Below, piece after piece: positions 9,910 through 20,890 of a stretch of DNA of 64,000 bases. Positions within the stretch are counted from its first letter, which is position 1; each line of letters starts with the position of its first letter. Source of the stretch: Gymnopilus junonius (lineage: Eukaryota > Basidiomycota > Agaricomycetes > Agaricales > Galerinaceae). The stretch covers positions 39,453 to 103,452 of the forward strand of contig JADNYJ010000142.1 of the NCBI GenBank assembly GCA_015501075.1, in the 5' to 3' direction. Under the pieces are notes generated by a model. That model saw nothing but the letters and a program-made list of their open reading frames with translations, had not been told where the DNA came from and made no database searches. The position numbers were made by a program, and so were the translations under genes.

Positions 9910-11880
9910 GGTTATTAGAGGGTGCGATCTCGTTTTTCTAAGCAACGGTCTTCATGCCAGTGCGAAGACACCTCCGGATAGACATCTGCCGCTGGATGTG
10001 TGTGCACAATTGTGCACATACTTAGCCGCAGCACAATCCGAGCTGATTGTGACTTGACCGTTATTTTGATGCTCCTTTGCACTTTCCGCCTTACTCCTTT
10101 CACCGATTTCCTTCGAGAAGAATACAAGGACACGTAACATATTTGTAGCGGGGAATCTAATCTTCCTTCCATTCCACCTTTCATTGTGGTTTGCCCACAC
10201 CCCTGGAGGTTGTCAGCCAAGCCAGCGTATGCCATCCGACCTCGAGTCTCCGAGGTCCTCACAGAATCTAGTTACGAATTCTTCTCCGTCCCTGACCGCA
10301 GTCGGCACTGGCTATACTTATTTTCTTCGTTTGACTGCTAGGGTATCTCGCTAGAGGGTATTGACATTGGCAGCGCGACTGAACAAGCGGTTTGTTTCCA
10401 TCGCCTACCGCCTACCGCAACTACCGAATAAGGGGACCGAGGTGTTGGCTAGAGCCTTGGACTGTAAAAAAGTACCCTGTCTCCATCGCACAATGCGGCG
10501 TATGAGATGAGGATACTCAGGTTGAGCGCTTGCCAGACCGCACGCTCTGCAGAACGATCTCCTCAGCTTTTCCCGCCCTGGGCTAAGGTATAGTGAGTCG
10601 AGGTAATTTGGAGGCCTCAGCTGGCTGATTCCTTGATCGATTATGCGACTTCGTTACTCCAACGACACTGATAGGAGGCTTACCTAGGAACTGCGGAGTG
10701 GCAGTCCATGCAGGTAACGACCAAACCTTTCTCATATTTGCGCTTTTCATTCTGTTACCCTCTTGATAGAGCCGTGATTTGAACGTCGAAAATCCTGATA
10801 CTGAGCTACCTGTGGCTTAGAAACAAGCAGAACGTACTAGCATCCCCCTCGCGTAATCCCAGGCTTTTGATTCTTCGACTTCGTTCTCGCACCAATTGCG
10901 CTGCTGTTGCTCCGTTACACCACGTCAATTCTATCAGCTAATCAAATGTTGGAATTTGACACTGCTTTGATTTTGGAAATGTTGAATCAACGGCATTCAA
11001 ATTTGTACCTCTCCTCTGCTGCTGGGTTGGTATTCTTGTACTATCACCAAGGTCTGAATCCTAATAATTGCCTTCGGTCTGTCGAAGTATCCCGAACAAG
11101 CTGAGAGATTGTGTCCTTTACCTCAAGAATACGTTCCACTAATAGTGACAGTTCTATTAACAGTCGACCACTGGATTCTTATTTATAGCTTGTCGCGAGT
11201 TTCGCAAGTATTGCCTTCGCTGTTCGTCCAAGCTATCTTATGATCCATTCTGATTATTCCTGATCCTTTGTGATCAACAGCCTCATTCTCTAGTAATGTT
11301 ATAAGGCGCGTAGGTAGGGAACCGCTTGTGATGTTCTCCTTTGCTTTTCTGTCATTACTACGCTCATTCAAGAGGCTTCCTATCCGGAATACTAAGGCCG
11401 CATGGACTGTTTACAACACGGCGCTGCCCTTGACATTGTCTTCCTATATCTCAACCTCACTCATTTAGTCTCGTCTCTGGTGACTGTCGCCATGCTACCA
11501 CTCAGACATTTTGGACAATGCAGAAACGTTGGATTGAGAAAAGGGCTTGAGGTAAGCACATCTCGCCTCCTCCTTAGCATCCCATTTTGCTCAGGGAGTC
11601 GATTCAAAAGGCTTATCCGTTTTTGCACTTTCAAGGTCTGAAAATAATGCTATTTTGCGAAGCTGTCGACTTAAATTCTGCCAGGTTCCGAGAGCCTTCC
11701 TAAGCTGAAACTAAAAAGGCCGCCGCCGAGTACGAGTGTTTCCTGGAAAACCTTGGTATATATTTTGGCTATAAGGTCGAAAGCGGTGGTCGGAAGTGAG
11801 TTTATTTCGTTCTCCGAGCAAAACGCGTCTGAGAATATTTTGAATTAGCACCGACCAATTTCCTGGGGCCGAAGACAACG
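9910..11880. other. gene-poor region, possible decayed coding sequence
   Basis: No intact gene was found. One stretch near 11090-11250 (plus) reads LSKYPEQAERLCPLPQEY followed by a hydrophobic segment VPLIVTVLLTVDHWILIYS, then stops; it looks like a relic of a membrane protein but I cannot name it. The remaining short frames have no recognisable motif. The acceptor-like tttcag just before 11896 suggests that exons of the next gene once lay here. Confidence 0.35.
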
Positions 11881-12856
11881 TTGAATGAATTTCAGGCCGG
11901 TATATTTATTCGAGATAATGGAGTGAGCGATAAAGGAGGTTCACTTATCATCATCCTCGTCGTTGTCGTTCTGGCGCTGCTTTTGGGCTCAGCGTTTATT
12001 GTCATAATCTTGGAGATCGTCAATCGAAGGAAGGAGGACATAGAAGAGAAGGAGAGGATTACTACAATGGCCATGCACAGTCTGAGTCGAGCAAATGCCG
12101 CTGTTCGAAGCTTGGAGAATCACGAACATATTCCTCCTGCAGGCACGCATTCTGACATTGGGGCTTCGGGTTCCCCAAGCCTGCGTTGGTGTCCCGTGCA
12201 TACAAACAGCACCATGGCGATCTGTCGAGATTCCTGGCAACGTTCAAGGCATTCAGCGGTCAACGACTCCTGGAGACTTTATCTTGCCTGCGGAGGGTTC
12301 ACTAATCACACCACTTTCCTCAACATCTCCTCAATTAGCTGTTGTTAGATCCACACCCACACCCAGGACGTCACCATTCCTATCACTCGATCTCGCTGCC
12401 TTAGGAGATCCATACTCGAGCCCAACAAAAGAGACACAAGATCCAGCAGTGCAGTCAATGTCTTCGAGGTCAAGCACTGGCTGGCTCTCTCATTTACGAT
12501 CAAATAGTCTCAACCCTCTTTCACGGCAAGCTAGTTCATCCAGCTTTTTCTCGAGCAGTGGAGCGAGATCTATAGTACGCCTATTTTCGTCTAGCACGAA
12601 TCTGTACGATGAGCCCGCACTGTCGGATACAAGAAGTGATGTGCTTTCTGTACAGTTATCAAGAAATTCGTCGATGGTGACCGTTCGTGGTGGTACTAGC
12701 ACTATGGGGAGGAACGGGAGCATTATGTCATCAGTTACTATTACCGAAAGACAAAGAGAGCTCATGGATGAACAAGGAGGCGGAGAAAGGCGGGACTACG
12801 GATTACATGGGATCCCCCTTGCTCCTATTCACCTTCCTATGGCGGCCAAAATGTGA
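11881..12856 (+). CDS. single-pass membrane protein with Ser-rich cytosolic tail, partial
   Basis: Not recognised as a named family. After a likely splice acceptor (tttcag, about 11895) the frame reads AGIFIRDNGVSDKGGS, then one strong transmembrane helix LIIILVVVVLALLLGSAFIV, then a basic/acidic stop-transfer (NRRKEDIEEKERI). The tail is long and rich in Ser, Arg and Pro: SSPTKETQDP, SRSSTGWLSHLRSNSLNP, SIVRLFSSSTNLYDE, TITERQRELMDEQGGGERR, ending LPMAAKM. The coding frame changes around 12160-12260, where all three frames carry plausible tail sequence in turn, so at least two small indels or an unseen intron interrupt it. No N-terminal ectodomain or start codon was found. It may be a signalling receptor-like protein, or a pseudogene. 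Confidence 0.45.
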
Positions 12857-13571
12857 CTTTCGATGAGCCGTATTCTTGTCGCGTAATTCATCTTTGCAAT
12901 CATATGTACTTCTCTGATCTCTGGAGTTGTGTCGGTCTCTGTTGCTTCATGGCATTATATTCCATCGAGTAAGCTTCATGACCAATCCATAGATAATGAT
13001 GATAAATGACAGTGCTTGTTACAATTCCTCATGCATCTCAGTAAGAATCCGACTGACCGTGGATTTCAGTTGCTCAATACTCCCACTGCTTTTGCGAAGC
13101 GCCGGTGATCGCTCGATAATTCAAACTACACGGATCTAGTCTACTCGGACTATTGCTGTCTGTCAAGGTTGGGACCCAGGTATTCTGAGAGGGATTCCCA
13201 CTCCATAGCTTATTGTTCGCCCTTCGATTATGGCCGCCGGTGAGCGCTTTGAAAGGGTCATCATATCCTGTAGTGTAAGAGAGTGAGAGAAAAGAAAAAT
13301 AAACCGAAGATATACCGATAAACCCATTTGATGTTTTTGGGTACGACGCCCATGCGTGTAAATAATTCGAGTCTAAAATCTCACTTGCCAGTCACACGAG
13401 AGGAACAATACAACTGTCTTGATAACTGGCGGGTAGGGAAACACGGGTCTAGTTGTGAGAAAATTCGAGTTATAGAGCAATACGAGATCTTGATATGCTA
13501 ACAATTCCTGACATTTGCGGGTGTCGGGTGAGGCCTAACCGTGAATGAGTGTCCGGCAGTTTTGGATTCAA
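12857..13571. other. intergenic, left flank of the inverted duplication
   Basis: No gene recognised. The sequence is unique up to about 13572, where similarity to the right arm of the inverted duplication begins. Confidence 0.5.
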
Positions 13572-14130
13572 AGCATCGGAAATAGTAATTCGACCCTGAT
13601 CCGTCGGTCGGTGATCAGTGATCACTCCATCAATTCTCCTCCTTGTTTGCATGTCCAGGTTCGCTTCTTTCCGCCACGGCCAAGAGCGGCTACGGCGGAC
13701 TTTTAAATTGTAAAGTCGACGTGAACGCGTAAACGAAGTTTGGAGCTCTTGGGCTACTCTAGCAATGAGCCGACTCTCAAAACGCCAAAGTCCTCTGCAA
13801 ATTACCTTCTTCTCTTTTTCTTTTAATTGCCGGTGGGACTGCGCATCGCGCGCAGCGACGACGAATGCGAAGAGTCGGTGCCGACTACATACCAGTGACG
13901 TGGAAAACGTGGAAAATAGCCAAGGGGTAGCAAATTTGCCTCTGAGCCAATTACGTAGATCCCCGAGGCATTGGCGATGTGGTTCATTGTGCACGGTCTT
14001 CGCACAATCTTGACATCGCTTCGACCACTTTTGCCGACACCGGCATCACGACAAATCGAAATTGATAACCTAGATTCCTTGTACCGTGATGTACTTGTCG
14101 AACAAGGTTAACGGTTCTTTCATTCTTCAT
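13572..14130. other. outer end of the arm, no gene assigned
   Basis: Open frames on both strands here are kept in both arms simply because the arms are near-identical; none carries a recognisable domain. It contains the 3' flank of the small secreted protein gene and the tandem acgtggaaaacgtggaaa motif near 13900. Confidence 0.4.
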
Positions 14131-14255
14131 CTGTCATCTTTTCTTAATCGACACATTTATCTTGAACGCAATCTGATTTATTCCACCACTAAGTCGTACT
14201 ACAACTTTAGGTAGAGAGGATCCGACCAATGGTCGTTTGGTAAGACTGAAGCAAG

Positions 14256-14598
14256 CTACGCTGCGACTTTGGACGGAGTTGGCGTGACTGGAGCTTGAGA
14301 GGCAGTGCTGCTTTGGGTTTGGCTGTACACGCGTGAGTATCATATTCTGCAACAAAATGATCTCAGAAGACTATACTTACGTCCATATAATTGTGGTAGT
14401 TTTCTGGATCATGTAGGGGGAATAATCCACCAGAGTGTTGTAAATTCTTTCCGCCGTCAAAACCTTTGGGGTTTCCTGCATAAGAATTAGTCAACAACGG
14501 CTGCTTGGATGAAGTGAAAAAGGAAGACGAACAGCAGAGGCAGAGAGGGCCTGGAGAGAAGTAGCGATCAAAGCGAACTTGAAAAACTTGAACTGCAT
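14256..14598 (-). CDS. small secreted protein, left-arm copy (intact)
   Basis: A protein of about 75 residues that I do not recognise. Exon 1 encodes a signal peptide MQFKFFKFALIATSLQALSASA with a good AXA cleavage site. Two short introns follow: one starts gttcgt right after the Ala codon and ends atgcag; one starts gtaagtatag and ends gtgtacag. Between them lies ETPKVLTAERIYNTLVDYSP and YMIQKTTTIIWT; the last exon gives QTQSSTASQAPVTPTP and SKVAA. The mature peptide has no cysteine and a Ser/Thr/Pro-rich tail, likely O-mannosylated. It is divergent from the laccase, with about 565 bases between starts, and both genes were duplicated together. An effector-like, cell-wall or fruiting-related role is speculation. 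Confidence 0.65.
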
Positions 14599-14639
14599 GG
14601 TGATGGTTTGCAATAGGGCGACTATTTTTCTGTTCGGGA

Positions 14640-14651
14640 TCTTATATCGTA
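14640..14651 (-). promoter_or_regulatory. TATA-like element of the small secreted protein
   Basis: On the minus strand, gatataag lies about 45 bases upstream of the small secreted protein ATG at 14598; the same element is kept in the right arm (25128-25139). It faces away from the laccase TATA box, so the intervening sequence is a bidirectional promoter region. Confidence 0.45.
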
Positions 14652-15104
14652 TCCAAGACGGTGGTATGTACTCTGGGAAATGCTCCTTTTGGGTTCGTGT
14701 ACCTGTATCTTCTTTTTACATTTGATACCAGTTTCTGAATCAGAAGACATAGCCCTCCTGATACGAAGATCACGTCCGATATTCGCAAGCGCAGCCGCGA
14801 TTAATCCCGCCCCCTCAAAACTTCATCTAACGGTACCGAAACCGAGTGCAAAAAGTTATCTTCATGAGAACATGATCGGTAAACATCCCCGAAAGGCAGT
14901 CATTACAACGCTTTGAGGTGCCTCTAGCTTTTCCGATGGTCGAATCGTTGTCACTAATGTCAACTTTACAGAGCCATATGACTAAATGCTTGAAACCGCT
15001 CTCACAGGGAACCTTGCGGCCGCCAGTAAATTGGATCTTCGATCTTTCGAATGCGGCACTGCGAATATTAAGGATCAAAGAGGCCGAGAACCGCATTCTC
15101 TGGG

Positions 15105-15112
15105 TATAAAAA
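15105..15112 (+). promoter_or_regulatory. TATA box of the left laccase
   Basis: tataaaaa lies 51-58 bases upstream of the laccase ATG at 15163 and is mirrored in the right arm at about 24677-24685. Spacing suits a fungal core promoter with a short leader. Confidence 0.6.
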
Positions 15113-15162
15113 TCCTGGGCGATCCCCTGAAGCCATAACCTCTTCTTACAAGGCCCACTAGG

Positions 15163-17428
15163 ATGCTCTCAACGTCTTTCGTTCTTCTCTCGTTGTTGGC
15201 CGGTTGTCTTGGTGCAATTGGACCCAACGCAGACTTGTACATTCGCAACAATTATATCCAGCCAGATGGCTACAATCGCTCGTAAGTTTTCGACGCTGTC
15301 TGATTAACTTCATGAAGGCTAATCTCATTGATATGTAGCGCTGTTCTAGCGGCGGTTAACGAGACCACTGGTCTATTGCCTGGACCTCTAATTTCGGGAA
15401 TAAAGTGTGTAATTTATAGAGCTTAACTTGACCTGTCTTGAATTCCGGTTAGGGAGATACTTTCAACCTGAATGTCGTCAACGAGCTGAGTGATACAACG
15501 ATGGTGACGAGCACAAGCATTGCAAGTGATTCCTCTTCTATTCCCCTTTGTGTCCTTATATTCGTGCTTCAGCATTGGCACGGTTTCTTCCAACATGGAA
15601 GCAACTGGGCGGATGGCCCAGTGGGAGTCAATCAATGCCCTATTATTCCTGGCGATTCTTTCTTGTATCAGTTCTCTGTTCCAGATCAAGCCGGAACGTT
15701 CTGGTACCATTCTCATCATTGTTCGTCTTATATTTGTATGCGCCTTACGACTTATAACTAAGTTCTTTGACAGCCACTCAATATTGCGATGGCCTTAGAG
15801 GACCTTTCGTGGTATATGATCCCGATGATCCTTATTTATCTCAGTAGTTGCAAGTCATTATATCAAACAGTGGACTGACGAAGCACATTTACCTTAGATA
15901 TGATTTCGATGATGGTAAGATTTAAATTTGGCGTGTATGATTTTATGACTAACTTTTTACTTGTTTGATTTAGAGTCCACTGTAATTACCTTATCTGACT
16001 GGTAAGCACTCATTGGCAGTTTATTCTGCGAATCGAAATCCTGACCCTTTCTTGAGGTATCATGAGACTGCCCCATCGCTGGCGGGTACTGTGCCTACTG
16101 CCGATTCTACTTAATCAATGGTTTGGGTCGCTATGTCGGAGGACCCGCTTCCCCACTGTCGGTCTTTACCGTTTTACCGAACACGCTACCGTTTCCGTCT
16201 TGTCTCCCTTTCTTGCGATCCCAACTTTGTATTTTTCGATCGATGGTCATAACTTGGTCAGTGGAGTTCTATTTGGCTTCAGGCTACTTGATTGACCTCT
16301 TTCATAGACTATCATTGAGGTAGACTCGGTCAATGTTGAGCCTCTTGTTGTCGATTCCATTCAAATTTTCGCCGGCCAACGTTATTCCTTTATTCTGGAG
16401 ACAAACCAAACTGTCTCCAATTACTGGGTTCGGGCAATGCCCAACGCCGGAAGTGTCACATTTGATGGCGGAATCAATTCTGCCATACTGCGTTATTTCG
16501 GCGCGGATCAGGTCGATCCGACTACCACACAAGCGCTTAGCAACCCAATGGTGGAGACCAACCTGCATCCCCTCACAAACGCGGCGGCCCCAGGGAACTC
16601 CACATCTGCAGACGTCAGCCTCAACTTTGCTATCGATTTCAACTTTGCGGCTTTCCAATTCAATATCAACGGAGCTACTTTCATTCCTCCCTCCGTTCCG
16701 GTTCTATTGCAGATTCTCAGCGGTGCTCAAACAGCTCAGGACCTCTTGCCAAGCGGTTCTGTCTATGTTATTCCTCCAAACGCAGTCATTGAAATATCCA
16801 TTCCTGGTGGATCTGTCGGAAACCCGGTGAGTCAGCTTTTCAAAATTTCTTTTTTTGAGTGGGTACTGATTTGATAACGTGTAGCATCCTTTCCATCTTC
16901 ATGGAGTAAGTCTGCAAAACACAGAATCAATTTTTAATTTTTTAAACGTCTCTTCAGCACACCTTCTCCGTTGTCCGTAGCGCCGGAAGCTCCGTTTACA
17001 ACTATGACAACCCCGTTCAGCGAGATGTTGTCAGCACTGGAGTTGCAGGTGACAATGTGACTATTCGTTTCGAGACGAATAACGTCGGCCCATGGATTAT
17101 GCATTGGTCAGTATTTGCCCTTAAATATCTAAATACTAATGCAGTGACTTACTCCGAATTTTGCCTTTCATAGCCACATCGACTGGCATCTATCGGAGTA
17201 AGTGGTTTTTCCAGCTAATTTAAGTCGAGTTCTTCATGGACGTCTTTCTCGCTACAGGGGTCTTGCCGTCGTGTTCGCTGAAGATGTTCCAGATGTGAAC
17301 AATAGTTCAATTCCTAGTAAGTCGACACGTCTTCCATTGATCTACGCAAAGACTTACACGCCTGTGTAGCTGCTTGGGATGACCTTTGCCCAACCTATAA
17401 CGCTTACCCCACTCAATCTTTCACATAG
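15163..17428 (+). pseudogene. laccase (multicopper oxidase), left copy, frame-disrupted
   Basis: A secreted blue copper oxidase that oxidises phenols and reduces O2 to water. Signal peptide MLSTSFVLLSLLAGCLGA, then IGPNADLYIRNNYIQPDGY. All four laccase copper signatures are present: [29 protein letters not shown]...[25 protein letters not shown] and GPWIMHCHIDWHLSEGLAVV. It ends AYPTQSFT then TAG at 17426; about 12 introns, near 520 residues. As written it is broken: a missing T at about 16111 turns ACT TTA into ACT TAA, two bases are missing near 16180 (LPNKRYRF region) and one T is extra near 16233. The right copy is normal at these three places. Whether these are mutations or consensus errors cannot be told from sequence alone; splicing of the rest is normal. 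Confidence 0.85.
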
Positions 17429-18084
17429 AGTTTCTTTTGAGCTCTCCTCTGTCATTACATGAGTATTTATGTCAACCATAAATTATATACAAATGCGGAA
17501 GTAAAAGGGTGTTGGGTATTAATTTTCCACGCCTCGGTACCTCATACGTAGTCGTCGTTTCTGGGCTTCTCAATGCTGAACTTTATACTTTGACTGGCAG
17601 TGATTAAAATCTGTTGAGAGTGCATGAAGACGACTTGGCGATATCTTGGACTTCGTGAGTGATAATCAACCTCTCAGCAATTGTGAGTAGACTAGGACAT
17701 TGTAGGTTCTAAAAAATTTTGACCTCAGGAAAACAATCAGGGGATTATGAACGAGGCGTCGGGACAACTTCGAATATTGTTCGAATATCACATACATAAC
17801 GAGTATTTTACAGACGGTCACTAGGATATCTCAACGTCTATGGTGCGCTGGCCTAATTTCTCACAGGAAAATGCACCCAGTCCTTTCCACTCAGCACATC
17901 CGAAAACCATTTGCTCGGAATATCTAGAATTACCCGTTTGACAGTAAAATCGATGAAAGTGTCAGTAAGCTACTGCGAAAGAGCGTGTTTGAACTTTAAA
18001 TGGTTGATGGCCTATATTGGCCTAACTTCCGCATGTCGTTCATGATTCCTTCTTCCACGCGAATTGTTGTCTGTTAGGAAGTAA
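17429..18084. other. laccase 3' flank, arm interior
   Basis: No gene seen. The sequence is shared by both arms and shows both indels and substitutions between copies (for example catttgctcgg here versus catgtgctcgg in the right arm). Confidence 0.5.
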
Positions 18085-18451
18085 AGGCTTTACAGTAGTT
18101 ACCGCCCGCTATTACATCGTGCCAGTGCTTCGCAAATCTCATTGGACACCATTTTTCCGGTGGACGTTGCTCATTTAGTGGCTTCTTAAAATCTCGCGAA
18201 AAATTCAGTCAATTGAACTATCTATTGAGCTGTCTGTAACAGCATGTCACTATCTCTCCCAGAACATGAGCATGAAATGCGACGAAGATTCCTTGCCGGT
18301 TATTTTACCTCTATTTTTAGATCTTGCAGAAGATGATTTGCCAAGCATTGTTCCTGAAGGAGGGCATAGTGTGGTAGTGAGTTGTATGCAGTCATACATA
18401 TACGGTTTTTTGGACAGTGATAGGGCCTTCTTAGGGAGAGAACTGCCGTGA
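18085..18451 (+). pseudogene. F-box/LRR-like C-terminal fragment, left copy, frameshifted
   Basis: Mirror of the open frame at 21329-21664. Here the base after gctcatttagtgg is missing and a second difference follows (ctcgcgaaaaattc versus ctcgcaagaaaattc), so the frame is broken about 30 codons in. The encoded sequence, best read in the right arm, resembles the leucine-rich C-terminal part of fungal F-box proteins (VDVAHLVDFLKSRKKIQSIE). No F-box or start region is present. Confidence 0.45.
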
Positions 18452-18792
18452 TTTGCAGAGAAATAATATATCCAAAAATAGACATTGGTACCGGGTTCGG
18501 CAAAGTTACTCAAGGCTCAAGTCTTATGCAAGCACAACTTTATGGTGAACGGAAATCAACACCGACTAGATCTCAAACGCCCTCGATATATATCAGAAAG
18601 AGGTGACCCGTTTTGTCTGCCTAGACACTTATTGCAAATCACTACCAGAGTGGTGGCAGTGGGCCATGGCCCATGGGCCCTGTGGCAGGTGCAAGACAAT
18701 GGTCAAGTATCTGTGGGCCAATGCATTATAAATTGGAAGTAGTATCCTTCCGTACCTCTTTCTCTAACTTGAATTCAACTGTGCTTACTGAC

Positions 18793-18828
18793 AGGCTTTA
18801 TAGTAGTTAACGCACGCTATATACATCG
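18793..18828 (+). repeat. diverged repeat of arm sequence at the palindrome junction
   Basis: aggctttatagtagtta here matches aggctttacagtagtta at 18085 and continues as cgcacgctat versus cgcccgctat, then acatcg. The match begins exactly where the inverted arms end (18792/18793), so the spacer starts with a diverged copy of sequence found about 700 bases inside the arm. It may mark the recombination site that produced the inversion. Confidence 0.55.
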
Positions 18829-19072
18829 ACACTGGATCTTCTGCTTCGTGTGAGGTATAGCAGCGCTGCAAGTAGTGGACGGTCAGGCAACTTATCGACA
18901 AGGTTCCTGGGGCCAAAGCCTATCTTGACCTGCCACATTTAATGAAGTCAAACGCCCGTCGTTTACGAACTGCTGGGGAGCTTTTAATAACCATGGAGAG
19001 AAGTATGGCTGGTCGCTAATGGCTTCACGAATCGCTTTAGGGGAGGGTCAACGTGAGCATTACATGCAGGCA

Positions 19073-20890
19073 TCAAAGGGAGTCTGGTTTACCGTTTGAC
19101 TTTGGTAGGTAGACGATACTGCAGTGTGTTTTTTCAAAATCCACCCGTTGTCCTTGTGACTCGTAGTGCTTTTGGATCCTTTTTCTTACATTTTTTTCAA
19201 CTCCTGCGACTTCTATTTTGTCATTATGCTGCTTGTCATCACCTTCTGCGAACTCCTCGAAAATGTTTGTAAAGCGAGTCTGGAGCGCCTCTATCTCGGA
19301 CCCCGGCGCACAAATATAGAGGGCACGCAATGGCGTTCGAGTATCTTCCTTTGACTTTTTCTCCCAAGTAACTGGGGGCGGGCGAGGCGAGCCAGCCTTT
19401 ATCACGGTATTGATGAATTGTATGACCTCTCTCAAATCGCACCGGGCACGAGCGAGGCAAGTAATTGCCTTGATCACATCGTCGGAGACAGTAGTAGTAG
19501 TATTATCGCCAACCGTGAATGCGCAGACTTCAAGGGAAGGGGCGAGAAGCCATAGGTTTTCGTCTTCACTTGTCGAACTGCTCAGATGGATGACATCTTG
19601 AGGGAAAGGCAAGCTGATCTTGAGATGGGTCAGTAAAGGGAGCACGCGCAGGAGGTGGTGGAATTCTCCTAATTTCTCGAACCAGCAGTTGAGATAGAGA
19701 TGCGTAAGGCAGCTAGTGTTTGGCGCTGAGCGACGCAGCATGCTGAATACTGCGGGCAGGATAACTTTAGAGCTCGAATCCAACGAAATTTCTAGGTCCG
19801 AGAGCCTTGGTGCAACGAGGGCTTTCAAAAGTGGCTCGACCAAACTTACCCCGTCTGCACGATGGATGCGCAAAGAGATGAGGTCCGACATCTCTGTACG
19901 GAGCTGCGGATTTACAATGCTTTCGTCGTCCCCGACTACGTCCACCATACAGAGATTGGCAAGCCTCGTTGAAGAAAGAACTCCCCCCACGTCCATCTTC
20001 CCCCCTTTGAGTCTCAAATCCTTCAGAAACCGGTGCGGAACGACAATTTCGCCAACAGGTTCACCCTGAATACGGACGTACTCGAGTAAGGGGGCGTAAG
20101 AAAAGAGGTCATGTGTACCCTCACAGTCTCGTCTTCGACATTCAGCCCAGTTGATGGATAGCGTGGTTAGATTATCGAGGCGGCCTCGAGCATCCTCAAG
20201 AGCTCGGAAGCCTTTGAGTGGGATCACTAGAATGACCCTTTCCCATCGTACTGCGTGGCTTGCAAGTAGCTTGGTAACCTGGTGTGACACGGAGGTGAAG
20301 TTCTTTCCCCGGAGGAGAAAGCTGATGGGAAAGGTCCCAGATCGCAATAGTAGAGTAGTGAGGAAGTCGATGTAGCCAGCCTCCTCCGTGTATTTCTTGT
20401 CGAGGTCGATGGGCGGGAGGTTGCGCCATAGTGCTTGAGTCCCATGAGCGACCTCACGCCAGGCGTGGCACACCTGCGTCACTTCCCACGGTACGCAACC
20501 TAACTCGAAAGGGTTGAAAGCGATACGGGAATCTTCATGCAAGACTCTGGTTGAATATTGAGAAACATAAATGAAAATCTTCCTCATGACACCAAGAGGT
20601 ATCCTCCGCAGTGGGGCAGCCAGCCTCTCGTGCTCCGCGATATACTTGTTTCCTTCTTTGCAAGCGTGCTTTACCTGCCGTTCGTATGCAGGGAGTTTGC
20701 TCCTTGGATCCTGATTTATGACCTGCATTAGCGATCGGACACAGTGAACAAAGAATCTGAGAATTTTTATTTGGTCTGGAGAAGGTATGGGCGCGTCAGG
20801 AAGGTAGAGGTCTTGAAAGCGGGCATTCTTTATCGTGTTTTCGAGGTCTGAGAGGTATTTCTGGAATGCGCGGTCTGCTTTCGAAGACAT
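19073..20890 (-). CDS. F-box/LRR-like protein in the palindrome spacer
   Basis: An intronless gene of about 605 residues, likely a substrate-receptor subunit of an SCF ubiquitin ligase or a member of the expanded agaric F-box families. The true ATG is at 20890 (MSSKADRAFQKYLSDLE); codons upstream in frame have no ATG. A helical N-terminal stretch (residues 1-85) precedes the F-box-like segment RRIPLGVMRKIFIYVSQYST...VPWEVTQVCHAWREVA...LWRNLPPIDLD at about 90-165. Irregular leucine-rich repeats follow (LDNLTTLSINWAE, LRLKGGKMDVGG, LSDLEISLDSSSKV, LLTHLKISLPFPQD). The C-terminus is basic. The frame is perfectly open for 1.8 kb, unlike the duplicated genes on both sides. Substrate unknown. Confidence 0.85.
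   Translation of the reverse strand: MSSKADRAFQKYLSDLENTIKNARFQDLYLPDAPIPSPDQIKILRFFVHCVRSLMQVINQDPRSKLPAYERQVKHACKEGNKYIAEHERLAAPLRRIPLGVMRKIFIYVSQYSTRVLHEDSRIAFNPFELGCVPWEVTQVCHAWREVAHGTQALWRNLPPIDLDKKYTEEAGYIDFLTTLLLRSGTFPISFLLRGKNFTSVSHQVTKLLASHAVRWERVILVIPLKGFRALEDARGRLDNLTTLSINWAECRRRDCEGTHDLFSYAPLLEYVRIQGEPVGEIVVPHRFLKDLRLKGGKMDVGGVLSSTRLANLCMVDVVGDDESIVNPQLRTEMSDLISLRIHRADGVSLVEPLLKALVAPRLSDLEISLDSSSKVILPAVFSMLRRSAPNTSCLTHLYLNCWFEKLGEFHHLLRVLPLLTHLKISLPFPQDVIHLSSSTSEDENLWLLAPSLEVCAFTVGDNTTTTVSDDVIKAITCLARARCDLREVIQFINTVIKAGSPRPPPVTWEKKSKEDTRTPLRALYICAPGSEIEALQTRFTNIFEEFAEGDDKQHNDKIEVAGVEKNVRKRIQKHYESQGQRVDFEKTHCSIVYLPKSNGKPDSL

Larger units (their letters stand above)
13572..18792 (+). 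repeat. left arm of a 5.2-kb inverted duplication
   Basis: This arm is the reverse complement of about 20987-26200. Matching landmarks: the ORF MSRLSKRQSPLQ at 13765 plus versus 26007 minus; the small secreted protein at 14598 minus versus 25179 plus; the laccase start at 15163 plus versus 24631 minus; an identical MSNFAEPGTNVYFW reading at 18513 minus and 21267 plus. The sum of mirrored coordinates drifts only between about 39772 and 39794, so the arms are nearly equal in length and differ by small indels. Similarity ends at the outer edge near gatgctttgaatcc (left) versus gatacttgactaaa (right), and at the inner edge at ctgtgcttactgac, position 18792. Confidence 0.93.

Noticed and set aside
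13470..14013. Long overlapping frames on both strands near the outer edge of the left arm (174 and 82 codons)
   Set aside because: They recur in the right arm only because the arms are copies; the minus-strand frame is shorter on the right (a lesion), and neither has a domain, signal peptide or splice pattern.
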